A stretch of DNA of 64,000 nucleotides from Novimethylophilus kurashikiensis (GTDB lineage Bacteria > Pseudomonadota > Gammaproteobacteria > Burkholderiales > Methylophilaceae), in the NCBI RefSeq assembly GCF_003112435.1, contig NZ_BDOQ01000002.1, forward strand, positions 310,001 through 374,000, read 5' to 3'. The notes under the pieces are model-generated. The model saw nothing but the letters and a program-made list of their open reading frames with translations. It had not been told where the DNA came from and made no database searches. Of the stretch, positions 48,670-57,805 are shown piece by piece. A program made the translations under genes and the position numbers. Within the stretch, counting starts at the first letter, position 1, and each line of letters starts with the position of its first letter.

Positions 48670-50427
48670 ATGTCCCAACCCCGCAAGCTTTATCTCTGCC
48701 TCTACTGGCACATGCACCAGCCGGATTACCGCGATTTCATGAGCGGCGAGTTCGTGTTGCCGTGGACTTATTTGCACGCCATGAAGGACTACACCGACAT
48801 GGCGTACCACTTCGAGAAGAATCCGGACGCCAAGGGCTGCTTCAATTTCGTGCCCGTGCTGCTGGACCAACTCGAGGATTACGTGCTCCAGTTCAAGTCC
48901 GGGAACATGCGCGATCCCTTGCTGGCGCTATTGAAGCTGCCTGACCACAACACGGTCACGCCGGAACAGCGCAAGCTGATTTTGGATAGCTGCTTCCGCT
49001 GCAATCACGCCACTATGTTGACGCCGTTTCCGCATTTCAATCGGTTGTTCAACATCTATCGCACGTTGCAGCATGAGAACGAAGATGTCTTCGCCTATCT
49101 ATCCGGGCAGTACCTCGCCGATTTGCTGGTGTGGTATCACCTGTCGTGGATCGGTGAAAGCATTCGGCGTACTTCGGAACTGGTGGCACGGCTCATGGCC
49201 AAGGGTTACGACTACACCCCTCAAGAGCGTTACGCCTTGTTCGACCTCATCGGCGAGATCATGACCGGATTGATTGGGCGCTATCGCAAGTTGGTCGAAA
49301 ACGGCCAGATCGAGATTTCGACCACGCCGCATTACCATCCCATCCTGCCGTTGTTGCTGGATTTCAACAGTGCGCGGGAAGCCGCTTCCGACATGCCCTT
49401 GCCAGAATCCACACGGTATCCGGGAGGATTGACGCGTTCAAAACGCCATATTGAATCGGCTATTTCCTCGCACCGCGAACGTTTCGGTCAGGCGCCCAAA
49501 GGGGTTTGGCCAGCCGAAGGCGGCGTGTCTCAAGCTGCGCTCATGCTACTTGCGAAACAAGGTTTCCAATGGGGAGCGACAGGCGAGGGCGTACTGGCCA
49601 ACAGCCTCCGTCATGCCTATGGTGACCAGGCTTTATCGCCCGATAAATATCACTTGTACAAGCCTTATCGCGTTTCCGACGGGCAGAACGCCTTGACCAT
49701 GTTCTTCCGCGACGACCGACTATCAGACAAGATCGGATTTGAATATTCCAAGTGGTACGGCCGCGATGCGGTCAACGATTTTGTACATGAGCTGGAACAG
49801 ATATTGCATCGGCATCCCGAGGGATCATCGCCGGTTGTCAGCATCATTCTCGACGGAGAAAACGCCTGGGAGTACTACCCCTATAACGGCTACTATTTCT
49901 TGAGCGAGCTATACGATGCCGTTGCTGCACATACCGATATCGAGATGGCGACGTTCAGCGAAATCACGCAAATGGTGACGCCCGCCGCCAGCCAGGGTAC
50001 GGCAACAGCCATGATGCATGTGCCTGAAATTGTCAGTGAAAACCTGCCTGGCGTTGTCGCCGGCAGTTGGGTCTACGGCACTTTCAGCACGTGGATCGGC
50101 GATCCAGCCAAAAACCGGGCGTGGGATTTGCTATGCGAAGCCAAGCAAAGCTTCGACCGGGTAATGGCAGACGGCTTGCTCAATGAAGAAGAAAAACATG
50201 CGGCCGAACAACAGTTGGCAGATTGCGAAGGTTCGGATTGGTTCTGGTGGTTTGGCGACTATAACCCGTCGCACAGCGTGGCCAGTTTCGACCTGCTTTT
50301 CCGGCGCAATTTGTCCAACCTTTATCGTTTATTGAAACTTCCCATTCCCGCTGCGCTAGGCAAGGTGATCAGCGCGGGCGGAGGCAATGCGGAAGCCGGC
50401 GGCACGATGCGTCGCGGGCAAGAATAA
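48670..50427 (+). CDS. Glycoside hydrolase family 57 protein (alpha-amylase type)
   Basis: This protein of about 585 residues begins MSQPRKLYLCLYWHMHQPDY, where H-x-H-Q-P is GH57 motif I. GVWPAEGGVSQAAL has the nucleophile-region Glu of motif III, and SIILDGENAWEYYPYNG has the acid/base Asp of motif IV. A C-terminal helical part (EEEKHAAEQQLADCEGSDWF) completes the domain. GH57 enzymes act on alpha-glucans; the exact linkage preference is not readable. ATG 48670 is used; an in-frame GTG at 48661 would add three residues, and neither has a clear ribosome site. It precedes a second, different GH57 gene. Confidence 0.88.
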   Translation: MSQPRKLYLCLYWHMHQPDYRDFMSGEFVLPWTYLHAMKDYTDMAYHFEKNPDAKGCFNFVPVLLDQLEDYVLQFKSGNMRDPLLALLKLPDHNTVTPEQRKLILDSCFRCNHATMLTPFPHFNRLFNIYRTLQHENEDVFAYLSGQYLADLLVWYHLSWIGESIRRTSELVARLMAKGYDYTPQERYALFDLIGEIMTGLIGRYRKLVENGQIEISTTPHYHPILPLLLDFNSAREAASDMPLPESTRYPGGLTRSKRHIESAISSHRERFGQAPKGVWPAEGGVSQAALMLLAKQGFQWGATGEGVLANSLRHAYGDQALSPDKYHLYKPYRVSDGQNALTMFFRDDRLSDKIGFEYSKWYGRDAVNDFVHELEQILHRHPEGSSPVVSIILDGENAWEYYPYNGYYFLSELYDAVAAHTDIEMATFSEITQMVTPAASQGTATAMMHVPEIVSENLPGVVAGSWVYGTFSTWIGDPAKNRAWDLLCEAKQSFDRVMADGLLNEEEKHAAEQQLADCEGSDWFWWFGDYNPSHSVASFDLLFRRNLSNLYRLLKLPIPAALGKVISAGGGNAEAGGTMRRGQE

Positions 50428-50437
50428 AAGGGCTACC

Positions 50438-52447
50438 ATGACCATATCCGTTGCCTTGCTTCTAGGCGTCCATGCCCACCAGCCGGTGGGCAATTTCAAA
50501 CACGTGCTGGACGACGCCCACATGCGTTGTTACGGCCCTTTCCTGCGTGTGCTGTACAAGTACCCAGATTTCCATTTCTCACTGCACAGCAGCGGCTGGC
50601 TGCTGGATTACCTGCTCCAGCATTACCCGCAAGACCTGCAATTGCTGAAAGAAATGGTGGCGCGCGGCCAGGCGGAGTTGTTCGGCGCCGGATATACAGA
50701 ACCTGTTTTGGCAGCGATTCCCTCTCGCGACCGCGTAGGCCAGATCAAGATGCTTTCCGGTTACCTGAAGAAACATTTTGGCCAAGCGCCGAGCGGCGCC
50801 TGGCTCACCGAGCGCGTATGGGAATCCACCGTGGTGCCGGCGCTGGCTGATGCCGGGGTCAAGTATGTCACCGTGGATGACTACCACTTCATGTGCACCG
50901 GCAAGCAGGATGGCGAACTGAACGGTTTCTATACGACAGAGGAAGATGGCCGCAAGCTCGATCTCTACCCGATTTCCGAGCCTCTCCGCTACAGAGTGCC
51001 GTTCGCTCCGGCGAATGAGGTGGTGAGCTACCTGGAGAGTATGGCGGACGAGAGCGGGCAGGCCGCCGCCGTCTATTTCGACGATATCGAAAAATTCGGC
51101 ATCTGGCCGGAAACCTATCACTGGGTGTACGAACGCGGTTGGCTCAAGGATTTCATCGAGGGTGTGCTGGCATCGGACATCATCAAGCCCATGCGTTATT
51201 GTGACTACCACGCGAAGGCTCGCACCAAGGGGGTGGTGTACCTGCCCACGGCCTCCTACAGCGAAATGAACGAGTGGACGCTGCCGGTGCCGGCTGCGCA
51301 TCACTACGCCGACATGGTGGACCGCGAGAAGCGGGAAGGGCGTTGGGAAGTCAGCAAGCCTTTCGTGCGCGGCGGTATCTGGCGCAACTTTTTCATGCGC
51401 TTTCCTGAGTCCAACTGGATGCACAAGCGCATGCTGTCCTTGTCGCAGCGTTATCACGCCTTGCCTGATGCCAAGAAGACGCCGGCAATGCTCGACCAGT
51501 TGTACGAGGCGCAAGCCAACGATGCCTACTGGCACGGTTTGTTCGGCGGTCTTTATCTGCCTCACCTGCGCCGGGCGGTCTATAACGCCATCGTGGCGCT
51601 GGAAGGCATGCTGGATAAAGTTGATCCGCGTCCGGAAAAAATCTCGGTCGATCTTGACCTGGATGGACAGGATGAAATCTTCCTGCACAACGCCGATCTC
51701 CAGGCAGTGGTGCGCATGGACGGCACGGCGGCCATTTGCGAATTCGACGCCTATCGCCTCAGGCACAACTTCGGCGATACGCTGATGCGTCAGACCGAGC
51801 ATTACCACCGCAAGGTCGACGCCGGCAACGACCACCAGCATCAGGGCGAAGGGATCGCCAATCCGCACGAGCGGGTCAGCTTCAAGCATGTCATCGGTGC
51901 CGAGGATTTGGCCACCGATAACCATCCCAAGGCCTTATTCATCGATAAATGGCGCGAGCACGATAGTGCGGCCGATACCGTACAGTTGTGCTATCAGCCG
52001 GTTGCAACGCGCAAGCCTGGCCTGGCATTCAAGTCGGAGTTGGACGAAATCGCCGTCGGCAAGAAGATCGCTCTCAAGGACAACAGTTTGTTCGTGGATT
52101 ACGATTTCGGGCGCAACGCTCAGGGTTTGTTCACGGTCGAAATCAATCTCGCCATGCCGAGTTGCGATGGCCCAGCGGGCAGATTCCGATTGGGTGAGGA
52201 CATCATCGGCGGCTTCGGTCAAGCGCAGCACATCAACGACCTCACCCATATCTGGCTAGACGATGAAGTGCTGGGCGGCAAGCTCGCGCTCTCTTGCAGC
52301 CAGCCGGCCGCTTTCCAGTCGTGGCCGCATTTCAGCGTGTCGCAGTCGGAGGCCGGCTTCGAGAAAATCATGCAGGCCGTGACGGTGGTGCTGACCTGGG
52401 ATATTTCGGAGTTTTCGGCATTGAGAATCGCCCTGGAAGTGTTCTAA
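50438..52447 (+). CDS. 4-alpha-glucanotransferase, GH57 type
   Basis: This 669-residue enzyme begins at ATG 50438, with AAGGG upstream. Motif I is LLGVHAHQPVGNF. GAWLTERVWESTVVPAL holds the nucleophile E125, and AVYFDDIEKFGIWPETYHW the acid/base Asp (D215 or D216). These line up within two residues of the Thermococcus litoralis 4-alpha-glucanotransferase (E123, D214). The remaining C-terminal half is beta-rich, matching the DUF1925 and DUF1926 domains of that type. It would rearrange maltodextrins released from glycogen. It lies 10 bases after the first GH57 gene and 16 before glk. Confidence 0.88.
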   Translation: MTISVALLLGVHAHQPVGNFKHVLDDAHMRCYGPFLRVLYKYPDFHFSLHSSGWLLDYLLQHYPQDLQLLKEMVARGQAELFGAGYTEPVLAAIPSRDRVGQIKMLSGYLKKHFGQAPSGAWLTERVWESTVVPALADAGVKYVTVDDYHFMCTGKQDGELNGFYTTEEDGRKLDLYPISEPLRYRVPFAPANEVVSYLESMADESGQAAAVYFDDIEKFGIWPETYHWVYERGWLKDFIEGVLASDIIKPMRYCDYHAKARTKGVVYLPTASYSEMNEWTLPVPAAHHYADMVDREKREGRWEVSKPFVRGGIWRNFFMRFPESNWMHKRMLSLSQRYHALPDAKKTPAMLDQLYEAQANDAYWHGLFGGLYLPHLRRAVYNAIVALEGMLDKVDPRPEKISVDLDLDGQDEIFLHNADLQAVVRMDGTAAICEFDAYRLRHNFGDTLMRQTEHYHRKVDAGNDHQHQGEGIANPHERVSFKHVIGAEDLATDNHPKALFIDKWREHDSAADTVQLCYQPVATRKPGLAFKSELDEIAVGKKIALKDNSLFVDYDFGRNAQGLFTVEINLAMPSCDGPAGRFRLGEDIIGGFGQAQHINDLTHIWLDDEVLGGKLALSCSQPAAFQSWPHFSVSQSEAGFEKIMQAVTVVLTWDISEFSALRIALEVF

Positions 52448-52463
52448 GGAACTGTTCTAAAGC

Positions 52464-53441
52464 ATGCTGGCTGAATTCAACCTGGAAAATATTCTAAGTC
52501 GCGACGATGCCCATGTCGTGGGCATCGATGTTGGTGGCACCAATTTGCGCGTCGGTGTCGTCAACGGTTCCGGCCTGGCTTGGGAACACCGCGTGCAGGC
52601 CGATTTTTCCAGGATGTGTCGTGAGCTGCCAGCCGAGCAAGCCTTGGTGGCCATCATCGAGGCACTGGCCACTGGCATCCGCATGGCGCTCGACCAGTAT
52701 CCGCAGGTGAATGCGGTCGGCATCGGTTTCCCAGGATTTATCGATCCGACGACCCAGCAAGTCGCGCAGTCGCCCAACCTGCCTGGATTGCTGAACGTCG
52801 ACATCAGCGGCCCTTTGTCTCAAATGTTCGGCCTGCCGGTCATTGTCGAGAACGATGCTTTGGCTGCGGCCTACGGCGAATATGTGTTGGGCGGTTTGGA
52901 TGTACGCAGCTTGGTATACCTAGGACTTGGAACTGGTGTCGGCGGCGGTTTCATCCTCGACGGCAAGCCGTTTCCCGGCTTCCACGGCGTCGCAATGGAA
53001 GTCGGTCATATCATCGTCGAGCCAGACGGTCGCCAATGCGGCTGCGGCAATCGCGGCTGTCTGGAACAATACGCCTCGGCAAGCGGCGTGGTGCTGAGCT
53101 ACCGTGAGTTGTCGGGACGGCATGAGGGCGATGCGGCGTTCGTCGCGCGTCAGGCCGAGTTAGGTGACGCCCATGCTCTCGCGGCTTACCGTCGTGCGGC
53201 AGAAGCACTGGCTCAGGGCTTGGCGAGCATTCTCAAGGTGTTGGATGCCCAGCATGTGGTGATCGGCGGCGGCATGAGCCTGGCATGGAGCCTTATGCAG
53301 GAAGCCTTCCATACTCGACTTCAGCAGGATCTCATCCCGGTGTTACGTCAGCGCGTTTCTGTCGGCATCAGCCAGGGCGGCGATCACGCAGGCATTCTTG
53401 GCGCAGCATTGTTGGGCCATGCTGCCAAACTACGCAGCTAG
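52464..53441 (+). CDS. ROK-family glucokinase
   Basis: This 325-residue sugar kinase has the ATP motif HVVGIDVGGTNLRVGVV, the sugar-binding VENDALAAAYGEYVLGG, GLGTGVGGGFILDGK, and the ROK zinc site EVGHIIVEPDGRQCGCGNRG with the following CLE. Glucose is the likely substrate, because the genes before it release glucose from alpha-glucans and pgi handles the product. A different hexose cannot be ruled out from sequence. The start is ATG 52464. Confidence 0.88.
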   Translation: MLAEFNLENILSRDDAHVVGIDVGGTNLRVGVVNGSGLAWEHRVQADFSRMCRELPAEQALVAIIEALATGIRMALDQYPQVNAVGIGFPGFIDPTTQQVAQSPNLPGLLNVDISGPLSQMFGLPVIVENDALAAAYGEYVLGGLDVRSLVYLGLGTGVGGGFILDGKPFPGFHGVAMEVGHIIVEPDGRQCGCGNRGCLEQYASASGVVLSYRELSGRHEGDAAFVARQAELGDAHALAAYRRAAEALAQGLASILKVLDAQHVVIGGGMSLAWSLMQEAFHTRLQQDLIPVLRQRVSVGISQGGDHAGILGAALLGHAAKLRS

Positions 53442-53504
53442 CTTTCTTCCTTCTCTTCTGATTTTCTTCACTTTCTTCGCCACAAAAGCTGAGTTTCGTT
53501 GTCT

Positions 53505-53524
53505 ACCTATCAAATCTGATAGGT
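53505..53524. repeat. 8-base inverted repeat upstream of the chemosensory operon
   Basis: ACCTATCA (53505-53512), a four-base spacer AATC and TGATAGGT (53517-53524) form a perfect dyad in the 212-base gap between glk and the first cheW. The rest of that gap has a pyrimidine-rich left part and no recognisable promoter. The dyad could be an operator; it has no T run and is too short to be a convincing terminator. Confidence 0.5.
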
Positions 53525-53653
53525 CTGCTCCGTAATCAAAGTTGTCACAATTCAATAGCATCATGGGGTAATGACTGTCATGTCGCACTGAATCTTGCCG
53601 GGGGAGGATTTCAGTTCGGCTGATACACATTCAAGAGAGGCTTGAGCCGGCGC

Positions 53654-54112
53654 ATGCTTCTGACGTTCAAGATCGATGACTGGACCTGTGGAATTGATAT
53701 AGACGCGGTAGAAAAAACCTACCGCGCAGCCGCACTTACTTCCTTGCCTGATCCCCCTCATGCGGTACTGGGTATCCTCGATATCCGCGGCGCGGTTCTT
53801 CCCGTTGTCAGCTTGAGGCGTCGATTCTCTCTCCCTGATAAGGCTTTGTCGCCCACCGATTGTTTTATCGTAGCTCGCACGCCTCAACGGCCAGTGGTCT
53901 TGGTCGCTGACGCGTTGGGAGAGGTCTTTGCTCCTGATGCCGCTGCACTCCATCCAGCCGAACACCTGATGCCTGCTCTGGCCTATCTCACCGGCGTTGT
54001 AAGCACAAGGCAGGGGCTGATCCTGATCCAGGACCTGGAAAAGCTGTTGTCACTGGAGGAGACGGCTCAACTCGATCTGGCCATGCGTGACTATGAACAT
54101 GATGCAATATGA
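53654..54112 (+). CDS. CheW-type coupling protein
   Basis: This 152-residue protein is a single CheW domain: MLLTFKIDDWTCGIDIDAVE, then a LPDPPHAVLGILDIRGAVLP block where CheW proteins carry their conserved N/D-x-R-G-x-x-x-P, and a second half with VADALGEVF. It links chemoreceptors to CheA at the membrane or in a cytosolic array. I use ATG 53654; a TTG at 53642 is too close to the AGAGAGG at 53634-53640. It opens the chemosensory operon and overlaps cheR. Confidence 0.9.
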   Translation: MLLTFKIDDWTCGIDIDAVEKTYRAAALTSLPDPPHAVLGILDIRGAVLPVVSLRRRFSLPDKALSPTDCFIVARTPQRPVVLVADALGEVFAPDAAALHPAEHLMPALAYLTGVVSTRQGLILIQDLEKLLSLEETAQLDLAMRDYEHDAI

Positions 54113-55463
54113 ACTTGGCATGGATATGAACACGGATTGCCACGATCTTGGCCTCATCGACGCATTGCGGCACCAGCTGGCATTGCATCTTGGATTACAC
54201 TTTTCGTCCGAACGCATCCCCGATTTGCAGCGAGGCATCGAAAAGCTGGCGCTGGCCCAAGGTTATGAACGCGATGAGGATTTCTTGCTTAAGTTGCTTT
54301 CCTCGCCACTCGACAAGCCACGCATCCAGCAACTAGCCACCCATCTCACCATCGGCGAAACCTATTTTTTCCGCGAGCCGGGGCTGTTCGATCTGCTGCG
54401 TCATGAACTCTTGCCATTCATCATGACGCAGCGGCGCAGTGAACGTCGCATCCGTCTGTGGAGCATGGGCTGCTCGACAGGGGAGGAGGCGTACTCCCTC
54501 GCTATCCTGCTCGATCAAATACTACCTCCGACTGAGGCTTGGGATGCCTTGGTCCTCGGCATGGACGTTAATCCGCAGGCCTTGGAAAAAGCCGAGACGG
54601 GCGTATACGGTGCCTGGTCGTTCCGCAATCCACCTCCGGGATTGCGCGAATACTATTTCGATCGGCGCCAGGAGGGTGATTTCTCAATCCATAAGCACAT
54701 TCGCGAGCGGGTTCGGTTTTCCTATTTTAATCTCGCCGACCGTGCAGCACCCTTGCTGCATGGTGCCGCCGACCTGATCCTGTGTCGCAATGTGCTGATG
54801 TATTTCACGCCGGAGGCGGCGCATGATGCCGGGCGTCGACTGGCCCATGCGCTTAAGGACGATGGTTATCTGCTGGCGACGCCGGCAGAAGCGTCGCTGA
54901 TTTCCGGGTATGGTCTCGATCCCCTGCAAATGCGGGGGCAGGTGGTCCACCGCAAGTCTGATCATGAGTTTGATGTCGTCCACAAGGGCATGGATGTGCC
55001 GCAACCTCTTCATGTCGTTACACATCGACTCAAGCGGCGGCCAGGCCGTGACATTGATCCGGATGAATCCCACCGAACAATCGTCGAGCTTGCCAACCAG
55101 GGCCGGGTGAATGAAGCCTTGATCCATTGTCGACGTCTGGTCGATAGCGCGCCCAGTAACCCTGAATGGCATTACCTGCTCGCCACGCTGTTACTGGAAC
55201 AGGGCCAGCCCGCTGCTGCCGTTGCAGCACTGGAACATCTCCTTCAACTCGATTCCGCCTTTGTCATGGCCCACGTCATGTTGGGGCGGCTCTATCGGCA
55301 GGAATTGGACCATGCTTCGTCAGTGCGCCATTTACGGGCAGCGCTTGAACAATTGCAACAGATTGAACCGGACATCGTGCCTGTCGGCTCGGACGGCTTG
55401 ACCGCCTTGCGGCTCAAACACATGGTGGAAAGTTTTCTTTCAACGGCGGAAGCATCCTCATGA
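54087..55463 (+). CDS. CheR methyltransferase with TPR domain (WspC-like)
   Basis: This 458-residue protein methylates chemoreceptor glutamates with SAM. The N-terminal helical CheR domain leads to THLTIGETYFFREPGLFDLL, the SAM motif LWSMGCSTGEEAYSLAILLD and DLILCRNVLMYFTPEAAHD. From about residue 330 there are tetratricopeptide repeats (WHYLLATLLLEQGQPAAAVA, AHVMLGRLYRQELDHASSV). This fusion is characteristic of Wsp-like and other alternative chemosensory systems. The start is uncertain: GTG 54087 or one of several ATG codons (54093 to 54126) could be used. It overlaps the next cheW by four bases. Confidence 0.9.
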   Translation: MTMNMMQYELGMDMNTDCHDLGLIDALRHQLALHLGLHFSSERIPDLQRGIEKLALAQGYERDEDFLLKLLSSPLDKPRIQQLATHLTIGETYFFREPGLFDLLRHELLPFIMTQRRSERRIRLWSMGCSTGEEAYSLAILLDQILPPTEAWDALVLGMDVNPQALEKAETGVYGAWSFRNPPPGLREYYFDRRQEGDFSIHKHIRERVRFSYFNLADRAAPLLHGAADLILCRNVLMYFTPEAAHDAGRRLAHALKDDGYLLATPAEASLISGYGLDPLQMRGQVVHRKSDHEFDVVHKGMDVPQPLHVVTHRLKRRPGRDIDPDESHRTIVELANQGRVNEALIHCRRLVDSAPSNPEWHYLLATLLLEQGQPAAAVAALEHLLQLDSAFVMAHVMLGRLYRQELDHASSVRHLRAALEQLQQIEPDIVPVGSDGLTALRLKHMVESFLSTAEASS

Positions 55464-56002
55464 GCGAAGCCTTTGATGAGTCATTGACGGACTTGGAGAG
55501 AAATCAGCGAATTCTCGAACAACGTGCCCGAGCGCTGGCACAACCGTTGACTCACCAGGATGAAACACCGGCTGTTTTGTATCTCATGTTCCGCCTGGCG
55601 TTTGAGACATTCGGGATCGAAAGCCGGTTCGTAAGAGAGGTCGTCCCGCTCAAGGCATTGACCCCGCTGCCCTGCGTACCTGCATTCGTCGCCGGCCTCA
55701 TGAATGTGCGCGGGCAAGTATTGTCGGTAATCGATCTCAGGCAATACTTGGGCTTGCCTGAGGGTGGCTTGTCCGATCTGAACAAGGTCATCGTACTGAG
55801 TCACGACGAAATGGAGTTCGGCGTGCTGGCCGATGCGGTGCTTGAGACAGATGCAGCCCGTGAATTGCAGCCGCCGCTTGCCGCGCCTTCGGGATTGCGG
55901 CAGGAGTATTTCCTGGGCATTACGCGAGACGGCGTGTTGCTGCTGGATGGCCAGAAATTACTTTGTGATGGACGCATCGTCGTAAACCAGGGAATGGAAT
56001 GA
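55460..56002 (+). CDS. Second CheW-type coupling protein (WspD-like)
   Basis: This 180-residue protein has an N-terminal helical extension of about 35 residues and then a CheW domain: YLMFRLAFETFGIESRFVRE, LPCVPAFVAGLMNVRGQVLS (with the conserved N-V-R-G) and VIDLRQYLGLP. It starts in an ATGA overlap with cheR. Two CheW proteins flanking CheR-TPR is the wspB-wspC-wspD order of Pseudomonas. The extension is longer than in the first CheW, as in WspD. Confidence 0.9.
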   Translation: MSEAFDESLTDLERNQRILEQRARALAQPLTHQDETPAVLYLMFRLAFETFGIESRFVREVVPLKALTPLPCVPAFVAGLMNVRGQVLSVIDLRQYLGLPEGGLSDLNKVIVLSHDEMEFGVLADAVLETDAARELQPPLAAPSGLRQEYFLGITRDGVLLLDGQKLLCDGRIVVNQGME

Positions 56003-56064
56003 GCGCTGAATAATGGGCGTGGATAGCGCTGCTTGCCAAGGAAGTGAACAACGGGAGAACAACC

Positions 56065-57792
56065 TTGAAAATATCGATCGGGGTCAAGCTGTGGATGGGT
56101 TTCATGTCCATATTGCTCGTGCTGGTGGTGGTCGGTAATACCTCGTACCACAGCACGATAAAACTGACTGAGGCGGCGCATTGGCGGGAGCATACCTATA
56201 GTGTGCTCGCGCAGCTCGATCAGCTGCTGGTAAAGCTCCAGGATGCGGAGACCGGCCAGCGCGGCTATGTCATCACCGGCGATGAGCAATATCTCGGACC
56301 GTACCGCGCCGCTTTGCCTGAGATCGATCGTATCCAGCAAACGTTGCGCCGCCTTACGACGGATAACCCCGTGCAGCAGCAGCGTCTGGACAAACTGGGG
56401 CCGTTGGTCGCCCAGAAGCTGGGGGTGGTCAAGGCGACGGTCGAATTGCGACGCGACAAAGGGTTTACCGCGGCCCGCGACCGCATGTTGGCCGGAGACG
56501 GCCGGGCTGTCATGGACGATGTTCGCGCGTTGCTGAACGAAATGGCCAACACCGAGAACGAATTGCTCGGCGTGCGCACCGTAGAGGCCGATAAGAGCGC
56601 ACGCAATGCCTTGCTTTGGGTGATCTACGGCACTGTTGTGGCAGGCATGATCGTCTTCGGTGCGGCCTATCTGCTTTCACGCCATATTGCACAACCGCTC
56701 AAGAATGCTACCTTGGTCGCCGAACATATCGCATCAGGCGACCTGTCGATGGATGTTGAACTAGCGGACCGAAGCGACGAGATCGGTTCGCTCATGCAAG
56801 CCAATCAGCACATGCTCAAATCACTTCGGCAAATGGCGCAAACTGCGCAGTCGATTGCGCAGGGCGATTTGACCCAACCGGTGCATGTCCAATCTGAAAA
56901 AGACCAATTGGGCCATGCCTTCGCCGCAATGAACGAACATCTACGCCGGCTGACGCAGGAGATTCGCGAAGGCTTGAACGTCCTGACGTCTTCGTCTTCC
57001 GAAATCATGGCAACCACTGCCCAAGTCGCATCTGGCGCCGCGGAAACTGCCACGGCAGTCAGCCAAACCACGACCACGGTCGAGGAAGTCAAGCAGACTG
57101 TGCTGGTATCCAGCCAGAAAGCCCACCAGGTATCGGAGGAAGCACAACGCACCACCGAGGTTTCACGCTCAGGGCGACAGGCCGTAGAAGATGTCGTGGA
57201 CGGCATGAGCCGCATCCGCGAGCAGACCACGGCAACTGCCGAGAGCATCGCCCGATTGAGCGAACAAAGCCTCGCCATCGGCGAGATGATCGCCCTTGTC
57301 AACGACTTGGCGGAGCAATCCAACGTACTGGCCGTCAATGCTGCCATCGAAGCCTCGAAAGCGGGCGAGTACGGCAAGGGATTCTCCGTCGTGGCGCAGG
57401 AAATCAAGAGCCTCGCGGAGCAGTCCAAACAAGCGGCAAGCCAGGTGAGGGCCATGCTGGGTGATATTCAGAAAGCAACCGGGGCGGCGGTCAAGGCGAC
57501 AGAGATCAACGCTCGCGTGGTGGAAGACGGCTCGCGTCAATCGGTAGAGGCAGGTCATGCCATACATGCCCTGGAGGACAGTATTACGCAATCAGCCCAG
57601 GCCGCGATGCAGATTGCCGCATCCAGCCAACAGCAATTGGTGGGCATGGATCAAGTCGCCCAGGCCATGAACAATATTCGCCGGGCGAGTGCCCAGAATC
57701 TCGCCGGCACGCGACAGGCCGAAGCAGCGGCCCAGGGACTGCACGAACTGGGGATTCGATTGAAGCAGCTAGTCGAGCGCTACAGGGTTTAA
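56065..57792 (+). CDS. Membrane chemoreceptor with CHASE3-like sensor
   Basis: This chemoreceptor of about 575 residues has a first membrane helix ([20 protein letters not shown]), a periplasmic CHASE3-like sensor ([20 protein letters not shown] is the CHASE3 hallmark), a second membrane helix ([20 protein letters not shown]), one or two HAMP units ([20 protein letters not shown]) and a long signalling coiled coil whose tip is [20 protein letters not shown] with [19 protein letters not shown]. It has no C-terminal CheR-docking pentapeptide. TTG 56065 has GGGAG seven bases upstream; GTG 56044 would add seven residues but is poorly spaced. Confidence 0.9.
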   Translation: MKISIGVKLWMGFMSILLVLVVVGNTSYHSTIKLTEAAHWREHTYSVLAQLDQLLVKLQDAETGQRGYVITGDEQYLGPYRAALPEIDRIQQTLRRLTTDNPVQQQRLDKLGPLVAQKLGVVKATVELRRDKGFTAARDRMLAGDGRAVMDDVRALLNEMANTENELLGVRTVEADKSARNALLWVIYGTVVAGMIVFGAAYLLSRHIAQPLKNATLVAEHIASGDLSMDVELADRSDEIGSLMQANQHMLKSLRQMAQTAQSIAQGDLTQPVHVQSEKDQLGHAFAAMNEHLRRLTQEIREGLNVLTSSSSEIMATTAQVASGAAETATAVSQTTTTVEEVKQTVLVSSQKAHQVSEEAQRTTEVSRSGRQAVEDVVDGMSRIREQTTATAESIARLSEQSLAIGEMIALVNDLAEQSNVLAVNAAIEASKAGEYGKGFSVVAQEIKSLAEQSKQAASQVRAMLGDIQKATGAAVKATEINARVVEDGSRQSVEAGHAIHALEDSITQSAQAAMQIAASSQQQLVGMDQVAQAMNNIRRASAQNLAGTRQAEAAAQGLHELGIRLKQLVERYRV

Positions 57793-57805
57793 CCCGGGAG
57801 GGCAT

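Noticed and set aside
53583-53598. Possible sigma54 promoter (TCGCAC, six bases, TTGC) before cheW
   Set aside because: The spacing is one base off and the conserved GG at -24 is missing.
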